Positions 46,355 through 55,202 are shown, counted from the stretch's first letter. The stretch is DNA of 64,000 bases from Agrobacterium fabrum str. C58 (GCF_000092025.1 NC_003064.2:310001-374000), one strand, 5' to 3'. The notes: generated by a model not told the origin, from the letters alone. A program made the numbers and translations.

Positions 46355-49120
46355 CTACCACTTGATGTTGAGACCGATATTTCCTTCAATGGCGCGTTTT
46401 CGTTCGCCGCCGAGATTGGTCGTATAGTCCACGGTCGCAAACACGCTGACCTTTTCGGTCAGGCTGGCGACCAACCCCCCGCCAATTTCCAGCGAGGTTC
46501 CACCCGTCTCGGTGACGATGGGATCATTATCGAAGCGGGTCATCTGGTCGGAGGAAAAGCCGTGCCAGATATTCGCCTTGAGATAGGGTTGAATGAGACC
46601 GCTGTCGGTCTGATAATTCCCCTGCAGTCTGACGCCGAGCCGTCCGGTAACGGCGTTGTCGGAATCGAATGCGACCGAGGAGAAGCGGTCGGCTTCATCG
46701 TCGAGGGAAAGTTTTTGCCAGATGATCTGGGCCTGCGGCTCCAGTGTCCAGTCTTCCGTAAGTGCGATCGGGTAACCGCCCTCAAGAGAGGCCGCGACGC
46801 TGGAGCCATCGATGTTCACCGATTCACCGGCCCTTGACGTGGCATCGCCACTGAACCATGTGCCCATCAGGACGGCGTCGAGATACCAGCCCTGAGCGCC
46901 GACATGCGTCCAATATGCACCGAAGCTCGTGCCACCGATGTCAACCTCACCCACGGCGAGGTTGTTCCACCCGAGCGCCTGACCCTTGATGTCGCCATTC
47001 ATCCTGGAATAGCCGACAAAAAGGCCGAAGCGATCGAAACCTCCGGCTTCGGTTTCACGGCCGAGCAGATCCTGCCCCGCCTGAAGGCCGAAGAGATTGC
47101 CGTCAAAACTCGGCGAGACGGTTCCATCCCATTTCATCTCGGTGTTCTGGCCAAAGGTGCGCGCCCAGCTCGTCGGCATCCATCCGTCACCCTGAAGCAA
47201 AGCCTGTTCGCCGCGACGTTCATGGAAGGTGCCGAGCGTCGACAGGGCCAGATATTGCGCAAGCGGTTGTACAGCCGAATAGGTCGGAACCTCGACCCGG
47301 TAGAGCGGCACGATATCGGCAATCACCCGTGTCGCGCCCGGTGTCGGCGGTATTGCAGAGGCGCTCGGGATCATGGCGAGCGTGGTCGGCGGCACGGGCG
47401 GCGCAGGCGGAGGACTTGCAGTCCCTGCCGCCTGTGGCGTGGGCGGAGCAACCGGCTGTGGATCGCCAGCATTGATCGGAGGCGTCGGGTCCGTTGGCTC
47501 CGTCGTCGAGCTTCCCTCGGTGGGCAGGGGCGTTGGCGGCAGCTGCGAAGCCGGAGGCGCGCCGGTGATATCGGGAGCCTCAGCCTCCGGGGTGGTATTT
47601 GGCTGAAGCGGGTCCGGCGCCCCGGCAACCGCCCCGCTCCCCGGCACGATCGTCGAGCGAAGATACCAATTGTCCTGCGTGCCGGCCGAAACGCCGCCTT
47701 TGAACAGATAATATTCGTAGGCGCCGGCGGCGACGCGGCTGTTGAGCGCAAATGCACCGCCTGCGGTGGTCGCCCCGTTCGTGGCCTGAACGACCATGAT
47801 GCCATCTGCGGTCGTTCTGGCGCCGGAACCGCCGGCATTGACCACGTTCATGCCCGTGCTTCCGGAAGCGGCGCCTCCGTCGATGACCAGCTTGTCGGAA
47901 GCTGAGCCGTCGGTGCCGAGAACGGTGTCGAGAAAAATCTGGCCGCCGTTGCCAACGTAATTGCCGGAGACCGTAAATGTGTCCGAGGCACCGCCGCCGC
48001 CATTGGTGAGATCGATACGGCCTGAATTGACCAGATTGGCGAATGCACCCGCCGAAAAGGCGGAAACTCTTCCATTCTGCCCGCCGCCATAGACCGTGCT
48101 GGCGGAATCGATCGTTAACGTGCCCGTCCCTGTGCCGCTGTCACCAAGTGTCAGCGTGCCATCGAAGACAAGCTCGGTATCATTGGTAAGGTTTATCGTT
48201 TCCCAACTGTCGAAGCGCGCAACGCCTCCCGTCTTGACGTTGCTCATCGTCAGGCTGTCGGTGCCCAGGCCACCACTTATCTGCGTGGTTGCCCCGATGT
48301 GGGCATTCGCGAGATTGGTGAGCGTGGCAGTGTCGTCATCCGCGCCAAGGTCGATCGCGCCGTAGATGATACCGCTACCATTCCAGTTGAACCTGTCGTT
48401 GCCGAAGCTCAGCAGCACGCTGCCGCCAACCACGCCCCCGGTAACGGTGACGCTGTCGGTTCCGCCGCTGACGCTGATATTGCCGCCGATCGTTCCACCC
48501 GAGAGAATGATCGTATCATTGCCAAAACCGGTCACCAGATTCCGGTCGATAATGCCGCCCGACATGTCGAAAACGTTGTCGTCGAGCTTCATGTTGACAC
48601 GACCGATACGGCCACCCGTCATGGTGGCGACATCGCCATCATCGAACGCATCGATGATGCGTCCGTCGGACATGAAGAAAGTATCGAGATTGTCGCCCTG
48701 GTTGAGTGACTGAATGGTCCCGCCCGTCATCCGGAAATCGTCAACGCCGCTGCCCTGCTGCACATTGCCGGTAACGGCCCCGCCGGAAATCACAAAGGCG
48801 TCGCTGCCGTCTCCCTGAACCACGGCGCCGTTGATGGTGCCGGAATAGATTTCGATCCTGTCGGCACCGGCGCCGAATGTGACGTTGCCCGCGACGGTTC
48901 CAGTGCCGGCACTGGGAAGAAGCAAGGTGTTGTTGCCTCCCGTATCGGTCAGCCCACCCACCGACGTTCCGCTGTCGCAAATATAAATGTCATTTCCAAC
49001 CGGGGCTGGGAAATTGCAAGCTGCGTTTGCGGGAGGAGGACAGCAGAGAAGCAATCCTGTAAGAAGTGCCGTACCAGACAAAAGCACCTTCGTCCGGCAG
49101 TCAGTAGCTCGATGCCGCAT
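46355..49120 (-). CDS. Autotransporter outer-membrane protein with proline-rich hinge (type Va)
   Basis: 921 residues from ATG 49120. Signal peptide: CRTKVLLSGTALLTGLLLCC, then PPPANA and ACNF. The passenger (about 40-420) has short repeats such as I-S-G-G-x-I-x-G-N-I and ISVSGGTDSVTVTGGVVGGS, typical of a parallel beta-helix. A junction (NYVGNGGQIFLDTVLGTDGS to NWYLRSTIVPG) resembles that of the first autotransporter, followed by a proline-rich hinge (TPEAEAPDITGAPPASQLPP) and a barrel of about 280 residues ending in GNIGLNIKW. The frame is open upstream to 49228, but that part overlaps the EAL remnant and lacks signal features. Confidence 0.87.
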   Translation of the reverse strand: MRHRATDCRTKVLLSGTALLTGLLLCCPPPANAACNFPAPVGNDIYICDSGTSVGGLTDTGGNNTLLLPSAGTGTVAGNVTFGAGADRIEIYSGTINGAVVQGDGSDAFVISGGAVTGNVQQGSGVDDFRMTGGTIQSLNQGDNLDTFFMSDGRIIDAFDDGDVATMTGGRIGRVNMKLDDNVFDMSGGIIDRNLVTGFGNDTIILSGGTIGGNISVSGGTDSVTVTGGVVGGSVLLSFGNDRFNWNGSGIIYGAIDLGADDDTATLTNLANAHIGATTQISGGLGTDSLTMSNVKTGGVARFDSWETINLTNDTELVFDGTLTLGDSGTGTGTLTIDSASTVYGGGQNGRVSAFSAGAFANLVNSGRIDLTNGGGGASDTFTVSGNYVGNGGQIFLDTVLGTDGSASDKLVIDGGAASGSTGMNVVNAGGSGARTTADGIMVVQATNGATTAGGAFALNSRVAAGAYEYYLFKGGVSAGTQDNWYLRSTIVPGSGAVAGAPDPLQPNTTPEAEAPDITGAPPASQLPPTPLPTEGSSTTEPTDPTPPINAGDPQPVAPPTPQAAGTASPPPAPPVPPTTLAMIPSASAIPPTPGATRVIADIVPLYRVEVPTYSAVQPLAQYLALSTLGTFHERRGEQALLQGDGWMPTSWARTFGQNTEMKWDGTVSPSFDGNLFGLQAGQDLLGRETEAGGFDRFGLFVGYSRMNGDIKGQALGWNNLAVGEVDIGGTSFGAYWTHVGAQGWYLDAVLMGTWFSGDATSRAGESVNIDGSSVAASLEGGYPIALTEDWTLEPQAQIIWQKLSLDDEADRFSSVAFDSDNAVTGRLGVRLQGNYQTDSGLIQPYLKANIWHGFSSDQMTRFDNDPIVTETGGTSLEIGGGLVASLTEKVSVFATVDYTTNLGGERKRAIEGNIGLNIKW

Positions 49121-49464
49121 CGTCCTTCGGAACCGGCTACTCCAGCCTTCAATATTTGCAGGGCCTCCCCCTGGACGCGTTGAAGATAGACAAGTCCTTT
49201 GTCGACACGGTGGGCAAAAATACCGCAACGAGTTCGGTCACGTCACACATCATCGGCATGGCGAAAGCGCTTGGCCTGTTTACCGTGGCAGAGGGTATCG
49301 AGGCAGAAGACCAGTTGGCATATCTCAAGGCCCAGGGTGTCAACTTCGGACAAGGCTGGCTGTTCTCGAAAGCACTTCCGGCCTGCGAGTTCAACGCCTA
49401 CCATCGCCGCTCAAAACAAGAGTATGGTGCCTCCCCGGAAATCATTAAGGCATCTATCAACTAG
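49109..49464 (+). pseudogene. EAL (c-di-GMP phosphodiesterase) domain C-terminal remnant
   Basis: From 49109, just after a stop, the plus strand reads ASSFGTGYSSLQYLQGLPLD, then ALKIDKSFVD, IIGMAKALGLFTVAEGIEAE and GVNFGQGWLFSKALPACEF, the last third of an EAL domain (K-I-D-x-S-F-V, V-A-E-G-I-E, Q-G-x-x-F-S). The catalytic E-A-L motif and first metal ligands are absent, and the second-metal Asp-Asp-Phe is changed (A-S-S-F). It overlaps antisense with the first bases of the autotransporter, so a junction lies near 49110. Confidence 0.8.
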
Positions 49465-49777
49465 AATGCTGACTGATATATAGTTGTCGCCCATCGTCCT
49501 GGCATCCGGAATGGCTGAACGATTTTTGTTGTTTCAGGTCCAGGATATCTTCGGGACGCAACCCGTTTGGAACGATAGCATGCAACCGCTCGGATTGGAG
49601 CCGTCCAAAAGTTGGCGTTCCGACCGTCAGCGGCACCTGAGTTTTGCGCGAGCGCGCTGACTTTCGTCATGTTCACGCGCCGTGCCGCCAGCTGCAGCGT
49701 CCCATGATCAGGCTGACGGCTACCCCCGGTAGCCCTTGGAACGTCATAAAACCCGACTGTGCTTTGCAAGATCAACG
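49465..49777. other. Intergenic stretch up to IS66 end
   Basis: No gene recognised. Minus-strand frames such as 49461-49799 carry no domain. The stretch ends at the probable IS66 left end. Confidence 0.45.
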
Positions 49778-49861
49778 GTAAGCGACAAGGAGACCCCATC
49801 TGGCGGGTCTGATGCTGAGTAAGGTATTTCGGGCATACGAGTTCTTTGGATGTGAGGATCT

Positions 49862-50248
49862 ATGTCTAGACCTGCGGCTAGCCTTGGGTTGATGCGAATG
49901 ATCGAGGCGGTGCCCGATCGCCTGGACGGGTCCCCGCGACAGTTGCGACGGTTCTGGTCTGACGAATTTAAGGAGACAGCGGTTGAGCAGGCCTGTCAGC
50001 CCGGAGTGAACATGTCGGCCGTGGCGCGGCAGATCGGTATCTTGCCATCTCAACTCTACCGCTGGCGTAGAGAGCTGTTGGCCAGTGATAAGCCTGGAGA
50101 GGCACCAGCGGCAGTTGATCCGCAGAGCGTCGCACCTGACGCCAACCCCGTTGTCGAAATCGTCATTGACGGTATCGTCGTGCGGGCCGACCGGCATATC
50201 GAAGAAGCGCATCTGCAGCGCGTGATCCGGGCGGTTCGCTCAGCATGA
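49862..50248 (+). CDS. tnpA: IS66 accessory protein TnpA
   Basis: 128 residues, an HTH protein of the IS66 OrfA (IS3_orfA-like) group: LRRFWSDEFKETAVEQACQP, GVNMSAVARQIGILPSQLYR and WRRELLASDKPGEAP. The SAVARQIGILPSQLYRWRR stretch is the helix-turn-helix. It overlaps tnpB by ATGA. It is needed for transposition in this family together with TnpB and TnpC. Confidence 0.87.
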   Translation: MSRPAASLGLMRMIEAVPDRLDGSPRQLRRFWSDEFKETAVEQACQPGVNMSAVARQIGILPSQLYRWRRELLASDKPGEAPAAVDPQSVAPDANPVVEIVIDGIVVRADRHIEEAHLQRVIRAVRSA

Positions 50249-50589
50249 TCCCCGCAGGTGTAAAGGTCTTCCTCGCCAGCCATCCCATCGACTTCCGCAA
50301 AGGGCCGGACAGCCTGCTGTCGCTGGTGCGTGATCCTGGCAGTGATCCATCCAACGGCTCGCTTTATGTCTTCCGGGCCAAACGGGCCGACCGGATCAAG
50401 ATCGTCTGGTGCGATGGATCCGGGGTTTGCCTTTACGCCAAGCGGCTGGAGAAGGCGCAGTTTTGCTGGCCGCGGATAGGCCACAACCGAGTCCAGCTCA
50501 ACCATGCCCAGCTCATGGCGCTCGTTGACGGCATGGACTGGAAACGGGTGCGCTCGGTGGCGGTGAAGCCGCCGGAGATTGTCGGGTAA
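50245..50589 (+). CDS. tnpB: IS66 accessory protein TnpB
   Basis: 114 residues of the IS66 Orf2-like family: MIPAGVKVFLASHPIDFRKG, SLYVFRAKRADRIKIVWCDG, SGVCLYAKRLEKAQFCWPRI. These residues are the family core (I-P-x-G...D-F-R-K-G...L-Y-V-F...K-x-L-x-W...G...Y-x-K-R-L). It starts in tnpA (ATGA) and ends 73 bases before tnpC. Intact. Confidence 0.92.
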   Translation: MIPAGVKVFLASHPIDFRKGPDSLLSLVRDPGSDPSNGSLYVFRAKRADRIKIVWCDGSGVCLYAKRLEKAQFCWPRIGHNRVQLNHAQLMALVDGMDWKRVRSVAVKPPEIVG

Positions 50590-50662
50590 ATGCCTGCGGC
50601 AAAGTGAATCAACCGCCTGAAAGGGCAGGAAAACCGGAGCAAAATATGCTCTGGTAGACGTC

Positions 50663-51711
50663 ATGACGCCGCCCGATCTGCAGCTCCCGGATGATATAGA
50701 GACCCTGAAAGCCATGGTCCTTGCCATGGCCGAGAAGGCAGCGCACACCGATGCTCTTGAGAGCGAGGTCGCAGACCTGAAAGCCAGAAACGCCGATGCT
50801 GATGAACGCATCGAATGACTGACCCAGATCCTGAAAGCCTTCGATCGTGCCCGTTTCGGCCGGCGATCGGAAAAGCTCGGCTCTGCAGGCATCGATGATG
50901 AGCAGCAGGCCTTTGTCTTTGAGGAAATCGAGACCGGCATCGCGGCGATCCGAGCCAAGGTGAACAAGGGTGCCGCCCATGCTGAAAAGCGTCCGCCGAG
51001 ACCGCGCAAGGGTTTTGCTCCTCATCTTGAGCGGGTCGAAGTGGTAATCGAGCCGGATGAACTGCCCGAACACGTCGGCAAACAGAAGGTGCTGATCGGA
51101 GAAGACGTCTCGGAGCGACTTGACGTCGTGCCGGCGAAGTTCCGCGTCATCGTCACACGCCGACCGAAGTATGCCTTCAAAAATGAAGACGGCGTCATTC
51201 AGGCCGCCGCACCCGCGCACATTATCGAGGCGGGCATTCCGACGGAAGCGCTTCTTGCGCAGATCGCCGTCTCGAAGTATGCCGATGGCCTTCCGCTCTA
51301 TCGGCAGGAGGCAATCTATGCCCGCGACAAGGTCGAGCTTGACCGGAAACTGATGGCTCAATGGATGGGTAGGCTCAGCTTTGAACTTGATATCCTGGCC
51401 GACTACATCCTCGCCGAGATCAAGAAGGCTGAGCGTATCTTCGCTGACGAGACGACGTTGCCCACACTCGCGCCCGGATCCGGATCGGCTAAGACGGCCT
51501 GGCTTTGGGCTTATGCCCGCGATGACAGGCCCTTCGGTGGCAGTAGCCCGCCGATGGTCGCCTATTGCTTCGAAGATAGCCGTGCTGGCGATCGGGTCGC
51601 CCGGCATCTGAATGGCTATCGCGGTATTCTGCAGGTTGACGGACATGGTGCCTATAACAAGCTTGCCAGATCTGACGGAGGCAATGACGGCGTGATGCTG
51701 GCCTACTGGCC
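50663..51711 (+). pseudogene. tnpC: IS66 transposase TnpC, nonsense and truncation
   Basis: Reads MTPPDLQLPDDIETLKAMVL with a coiled coil (ALESEVADLKARNADADERI), then TGA at 50816-50818 where the family has Arg (CGA to TGA), followed by LTQILKAFDRARFGRRSEKL and the catalytic part. TNP domain pieces (YADGLPLYRQEAIYARDKVE, IFADETTLPTLAPGSGSAKT, GILQVDGHGAYNKLARS) reach GVMLAYW, then homology ends at about 51707. The last 140-150 residues, including the final catalytic region, are missing. Hence it is inactive. Confidence 0.85.
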
Positions 51712-51736
51712 TGCTGCCGGTTTATCGGACACGAGG

Positions 51737-52597
51737 TTAGGCTAATCCCACCTTTGTTTCAAAGTCATCGGGGCTGAGATAGCCCAGTGTCGAGTGGCGA
51801 CGCTTGGGATTGTAGAAGCGCTCGATGTAATCGAACACATCCGCTCTGGCGTCGTTCCTCGTGCGATAGACCTTTCGTGCCGTTCTCTCCGTTTTCAATG
51901 ATGAGAAGAAGCTCTCCATTGCGGCGTTGTCCCAGACATTTCCAGAGCGGCTCATCGAGCAGGTGATGCCGTGGTCGCCCATGAGGCGCTGGAACTGCTC
52001 GCTCGTATATTGGCTTCCCTGATCGGAATGATGCAACAGAGCATCCGGTTTTCCTCGACGCCAGATCGCCATGATCAGCGCGTCCGTGACGAGCTGGGCT
52101 GTCATGTTGGCATTCATCGACCAGCCGACGACACGGCGCGAGAACAGGTCAATGACAGCCGCGACATACAGCCAACCCTCTGCGGTCCAGATATAGGTGA
52201 AGTCGGCCACCCATTTTTGGTTGGGCCGATCTGCCACGAACTGACGGTCCAGCACGTTAGGCATGACGACGGGGCGGTCACCCGCATCCTTTGGAAAACC
52301 ACGACGCCTCGGCCTTGCCCTGAGCGCATTCAAGCGCATCAGCCGCTCAATGCGATGGAGGCCACAGGATAATCCTTCTTCCAGCACATCGTGCCAGACC
52401 CGTCGGGCACCATAAGTGCGGTCACTGGACTGGAAGCTCTGCTTGATCCTTTCTAGTAGCACTTCATCATGGCGTGCGTGTTCGCTCGGAGAACGATTGA
52501 ACCAGGCATGAAAGCCTGAACGGGAAACTCCCAACGCTTCGCACAGCCATGCCACCGGCCAGATCGAACGGTGCTTTGCAATGAACGCGAACTTCAT
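51737..52597 (-). CDS. IS3-family transposase OrfB (catalytic part)
   Basis: 286 residues with an integrase core: KFAFIAKHRSIWPVAWLCEA, YGARRVWHDVLEEGLSCGLH, D in WVADFTYIWTAEGWLYVAAV, D in HHSDQGSQYTSEQFQRLMG and E in NAAMESFFSSLKTE. The end is YLSPDDFETKVGLA. It overlaps orfA by four bases (ATGA) and is normally made as an OrfAB fusion by the -1 slip at 52627-52633. Intact. Confidence 0.93.
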   Translation of the reverse strand: MKFAFIAKHRSIWPVAWLCEALGVSRSGFHAWFNRSPSEHARHDEVLLERIKQSFQSSDRTYGARRVWHDVLEEGLSCGLHRIERLMRLNALRARPRRRGFPKDAGDRPVVMPNVLDRQFVADRPNQKWVADFTYIWTAEGWLYVAAVIDLFSRRVVGWSMNANMTAQLVTDALIMAIWRRGKPDALLHHSDQGSQYTSEQFQRLMGDHGITCSMSRSGNVWDNAAMESFFSSLKTERTARKVYRTRNDARADVFDYIERFYNPKRRHSTLGYLSPDDFETKVGLA

Positions 52598-52884
52598 ATC
52601 GCGTCCTTGGCAAAGTAGGCTGCGGCCTTTTTTAGGATATCGCGCTCCGCCTTCAGCTTTGTGACTTCACGACGGAGCCGCTCGATCTCAAGCTGCTCGG
52701 GCTTCATCTGCCCTTTTCCAGGAAAGGACTGGCTTGGATCGTCGCCGTATTCCCGAACCCATTTGCGCAACACATTCTCGTGGACATCAAGGTCACGGGC
52801 AGCCTGCGCAACAGTGACCCCGCGTTCCCTGACCAGCTTCACCGCCTCAAGCTTGTACTCGCGGCTGAATATTCGTCTTTGCAT
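52594..52884 (-). CDS. IS3-family OrfA (HTH protein)
   Basis: 96 residues: QRRIFSREYKLEAVKLVRER, GVTVAQAARDLDVHENVLRK and WVREYGDDPSQSFPGKGQMK, then LEIERLRREVTKLKAERDIL. The HTH and leucine zipper are typical. Near its end A_AAA_AAG (minus strand, 52633-52627) is the classical -1 frameshift heptamer in the right phase to enter orfB. Intact. Confidence 0.92.
   Translation of the reverse strand: MQRRIFSREYKLEAVKLVRERGVTVAQAARDLDVHENVLRKWVREYGDDPSQSFPGKGQMKPEQLEIERLRREVTKLKAERDILKKAAAYFAKDAI
52627..52633 (-). promoter_or_regulatory. Programmed -1 ribosomal frameshift site A_AAA_AAG
   Basis: On the minus strand the heptamer AAAAAAG lies in orfA with codon phase A_AAA_AAG, and a -1 shift leads into the orfB frame. 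This is the standard site for making the OrfAB transposase. Confidence 0.8.
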
Positions 52885-53151
52885 TCATGCTCTCCGGTTT
52901 CAGGAGGAACACCTTAACTCGGTGTCCATAAAACCGGCAGCAGGCCAAAGGAACCGGTGCAAGGCAGATTATTTGGCGAGCTTATATTGTCAATTGCACG
53001 TAGCGAGTAGAGGACCGCACTGGCTTCATTGGAACGTCAACGACAAGCATCGTTTCAACGAAAATCCTAGCTAATTTCGAAATACCAGCTTAATTGGCTT
53101 ACCCTATAGTCGCCGCGCGCACTTAAGCCGCCGAGGAGCACTCAAGCCTTT

Positions 53152-54387
53152 ATGCCTGTAGCTTTACTTGATTGGGCAGTTCCCGTTACAATTTTGCTTT
53201 CTGGACTGGCTCTTATCGCGATGAGGTACCTTGGTTTCGCGACTTCGCGATGGGGATATGCATTATGCTGTCTCAGCATTGGCTTTGCCCTCATGCTGAT
53301 CGAGACCAATTATGCTACGCCTTTTAAGCAAATAGTCGAGGACAACTTCATCGTTGCCAGTGTCATATTGGCATGCCGTGCCCTGAACGATCGAGTGCAA
53401 TTGAACAATAATATAGCATTCGATCTGACTATGTTGCTCACATCGACTATCATGGTAGCTATTTCACGGACCATGTTCGACAGCGCCAGGTTAGAGACAT
53501 TATTTGTCCAAGCTTGCTGCGCCTTCGTTTTGTGGAGAGGCTACATCAGGTTTTCAATTCTGGCAGCGACAAAATCAGACAAAATCCTGTCTTTCACATT
53601 TCTGCTGCTGGCAATGGTGCTGACAGGTCAGTGTTTGCTTTACATCGCCGCGTCCGAAACTGAACGCCTCAGCGGAGCATGGCGGACATCTGTTTGGGGA
53701 AATCTGGTCCAGTTCACGGGTCTGATCGGTAGTATCACATTGGTATTCTCCGTGGTGATAGCCACCACCTATGAAGCGATCGAGAAATATCGCAGATATG
53801 CAAACCTTGATCCGCTAACGAACCTGCTCAATCGACGAGGTCTTGATGCGGTTCTGGCGTCAGCACAGGGCGAGCGCCTCAAGAAGCCAGCGACCGCGAT
53901 CATCTTGGCAGATATTGACCACTTCAAGGCCATAAACGATCGCTTCGGTCATTCCTTCGGCGATCTGGTTATCAAGAGATTCGGCGCGCTGGTCCAATCC
54001 CATACCACTACACAAGGCTGCGTTGCTCGCCTAGGCGGTGAGGAGTTTGCGGTCCTCCTTCCAGACACATGCCTTGATGATGCTATTGCTGCTGCAGAAA
54101 AGATGCGACGGTCTTTTGCGGCCGAGCGGTGGCCGTGCGATAGGAAGGAGAGCGAGTTCACTGCCAGTTTTGGCGTAGCATTGGTGGAGGATGGTGAGGC
54201 GCTTTCAACTGCATTCGAAAGGGCTGACCAGTTTCTTTATGCCGCCAAAAGAATGGGGCGAAATCGCGTTGCTGCGGCAAAACACGTTTGGAGGGAAACA
54301 CTGGATCCCAGCCTGCAGCTCGGGCATGACAATGTCGTTTACATCGATCGCGTCACCAACGAAAGTACCCACCGACCGGGCGTTTGA
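53152..54387 (+). CDS. Membrane-bound diguanylate cyclase (GGDEF)
   Basis: 411 residues. Residues 1-210 hold six or so hydrophobic segments (MRYLGFATSRWGYALCCLSI, ILSFTFLLLAMVLTGQCLLY, LIGSITLVFSVVIATTYEAI). The GGDEF domain follows: YANLDPLTNLLNRRGLDAVL, IILADIDHFKAINDRFGHSF and the active-site loop RLGGEEF (about 293-299, GGEEF is a functional variant). No RxxD inhibitory site is seen five residues before the loop. Start ATG 53152. It makes c-di-GMP at the inner membrane. It lies between an IS element and the SDR remnant. Confidence 0.93.
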   Translation: MPVALLDWAVPVTILLSGLALIAMRYLGFATSRWGYALCCLSIGFALMLIETNYATPFKQIVEDNFIVASVILACRALNDRVQLNNNIAFDLTMLLTSTIMVAISRTMFDSARLETLFVQACCAFVLWRGYIRFSILAATKSDKILSFTFLLLAMVLTGQCLLYIAASETERLSGAWRTSVWGNLVQFTGLIGSITLVFSVVIATTYEAIEKYRRYANLDPLTNLLNRRGLDAVLASAQGERLKKPATAIILADIDHFKAINDRFGHSFGDLVIKRFGALVQSHTTTQGCVARLGGEEFAVLLPDTCLDDAIAAAEKMRRSFAAERWPCDRKESEFTASFGVALVEDGEALSTAFERADQFLYAAKRMGRNRVAAAKHVWRETLDPSLQLGHDNVVYIDRVTNESTHRPGV

Positions 54388-54703
54388 GGATGAGACTAAA
54401 GCTCGGGTAGCCGCTGTCCGGATGCATGCTCCCTCTCTTCGGCTTTCGCCGCTAACTTCAGCCGCATGCTGGTCAAGGGCAGGGACCCGTTCAACGGAAT
54501 GCCAACAATACCATCGATGCAAAGATTGCGGATTTCACGCGGCGGCAATCCGAAATACGACGCCGGCAAGGCGTTCGGAACGGCTCTCGGCATTCCGGGA
54601 CTAGCCGCTGTCCGACTCGATCTGCCGCCTACCTGGACGGAAAAGGGCGGCACAATCTCCTCAATGCAACTCGGAAATTAGCGCCAAGCAGAGCGGCGCT
54701 TGT
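54388..54703. other. Intergenic stretch after the GGDEF gene
   Basis: A plus-strand frame 54466-54681 (71 residues, GGNPKYDAGKAFGTALGIPG) is unrecognised. No terminator or repeat stands out. Confidence 0.4.
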
Positions 54704-54814
54704 TCAATACAGACCACCATTCACATCAATCACCGAGCCGGTGAGGTAACGGGTCTTCGGCAAGAACAGAAAAGATACCACATTGGTGATTTCGACCAGT
54801 TCGGCAACCACGCC
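54704..54814 (-). pseudogene. Short-chain dehydrogenase (SDR) C-terminal fragment
   Basis: The minus strand reads VVAELVEITNVVSFLFLPKT, then RYLTGSVIDVNGGLY and a stop. This is the SDR end pattern (E-V-A-x-x-V-x-F-L...Y-x-T-G-x-x-x-x-V-D-G-G). No catalytic Tyr-x-x-x-Lys segment is attached upstream, so it is a remnant of about 36 codons. Confidence 0.7.
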
Positions 54815-54874
54815 ATCTATTCATAGCCGTTTAATATGGGTTCGCGTTATTAGGCTTCGATCTGAGCCGGAGGA

Positions 54875-55117
54875 CTACCCGGCTGCCAAATCGTTTTCAC
54901 GCAGCAACGCGATGAACGCTTCTTTCAGGTTCAGACAACGATAAAGTAGATCGGCCTTTTCCTCTTTTAGCCGTCGCAGGAGGATCAACTCTCTTTCGTT
55001 GACGTTATTCGCCATTGCCCGGAGGCGAAGATCGATTTCGATCTCCCTAACCGCCATTTCGCAAGCGGCGATTTCCTCAAGCAGCCGTTCCCAATGTTTT
55101 TCCAGCACAAAGCTCAC
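54875..55117 (-). CDS. Small helical protein, inverted paralogue of the gene at 41032
   Basis: 80 residues from the shared GTG start: VSFVLEKHWERLLEEIAACE, MAVREIEIDLRLRAMANNVN, LKEEKADLLYRCLNLKEAFI. It is about three-quarters identical by eye to the copy at 41032-41286, on the opposite strand. It is charged and probably a coiled coil; no known domain is recognised. An earlier start at 55153 is possible. Conservation of frame and protein makes it likely expressed. Confidence 0.65.
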   Translation of the reverse strand: MSFVLEKHWERLLEEIAACEMAVREIEIDLRLRAMANNVNERELILLRRLKEEKADLLYRCLNLKEAFIALLRENDLAAG

Positions 55118-55141
55118 TTTGTGGCCCCACCCAATCGCCCT

Positions 55142-55202
55142 GTTTACCAACAATTAACATAACCACAGGGGATGTGGACCAGCGTTTCCAGATATGGTTA
55201 AC
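55142..55202 (-). promoter_or_regulatory. TTAACCAT and TTAA-N7-TAAA boxes before the inverted paralogue
   Basis: Read on the minus strand, GTTAACCATAT is at 55202-55192 and TTAATTGTTGGTAAAC at 55157-55142. The spacing is 44 bases between the two boxes, as in the copy at 40946-41006. The surrounding bases are also similar (GGTTATGTTAA). The motif resembles CtrA half-sites. Confidence 0.5.

Larger units (their letters stand above)
49778..51711 (+). mobile_element. Partial IS66-family element (left end to broken tnpC)
   Basis: Starts with GTAAGCGACAAGGAGACCCC at 49778, the GTAA-type end of IS66 elements. Genes tnpA, tnpB and a broken tnpC follow in standard order and overlap as in the family. 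No right end (reverse-complement GTAAGCG) was found downstream, so only the left part remains. An IS3 element is inserted at 51712. Confidence 0.75.
51712..52942 (-). mobile_element. IS3-family element, 1231 bp with 4-bp GGCC target duplication
   Basis: Imperfect inverted ends: TGCTGCCGGTTTATCGGACA at 51712 and its reverse counterpart TGCTGCCGGTTTTATGGACA ending at 52942. GGCC is present on both sides (51708-51711 and 52943-52946), a 4-bp target duplication as in the IS407-like groups. Flanks rejoin as TACTGGCCAAAGG, so the target was already broken tnpC or a junction of it. It contains orfA and orfB. Confidence 0.85.
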
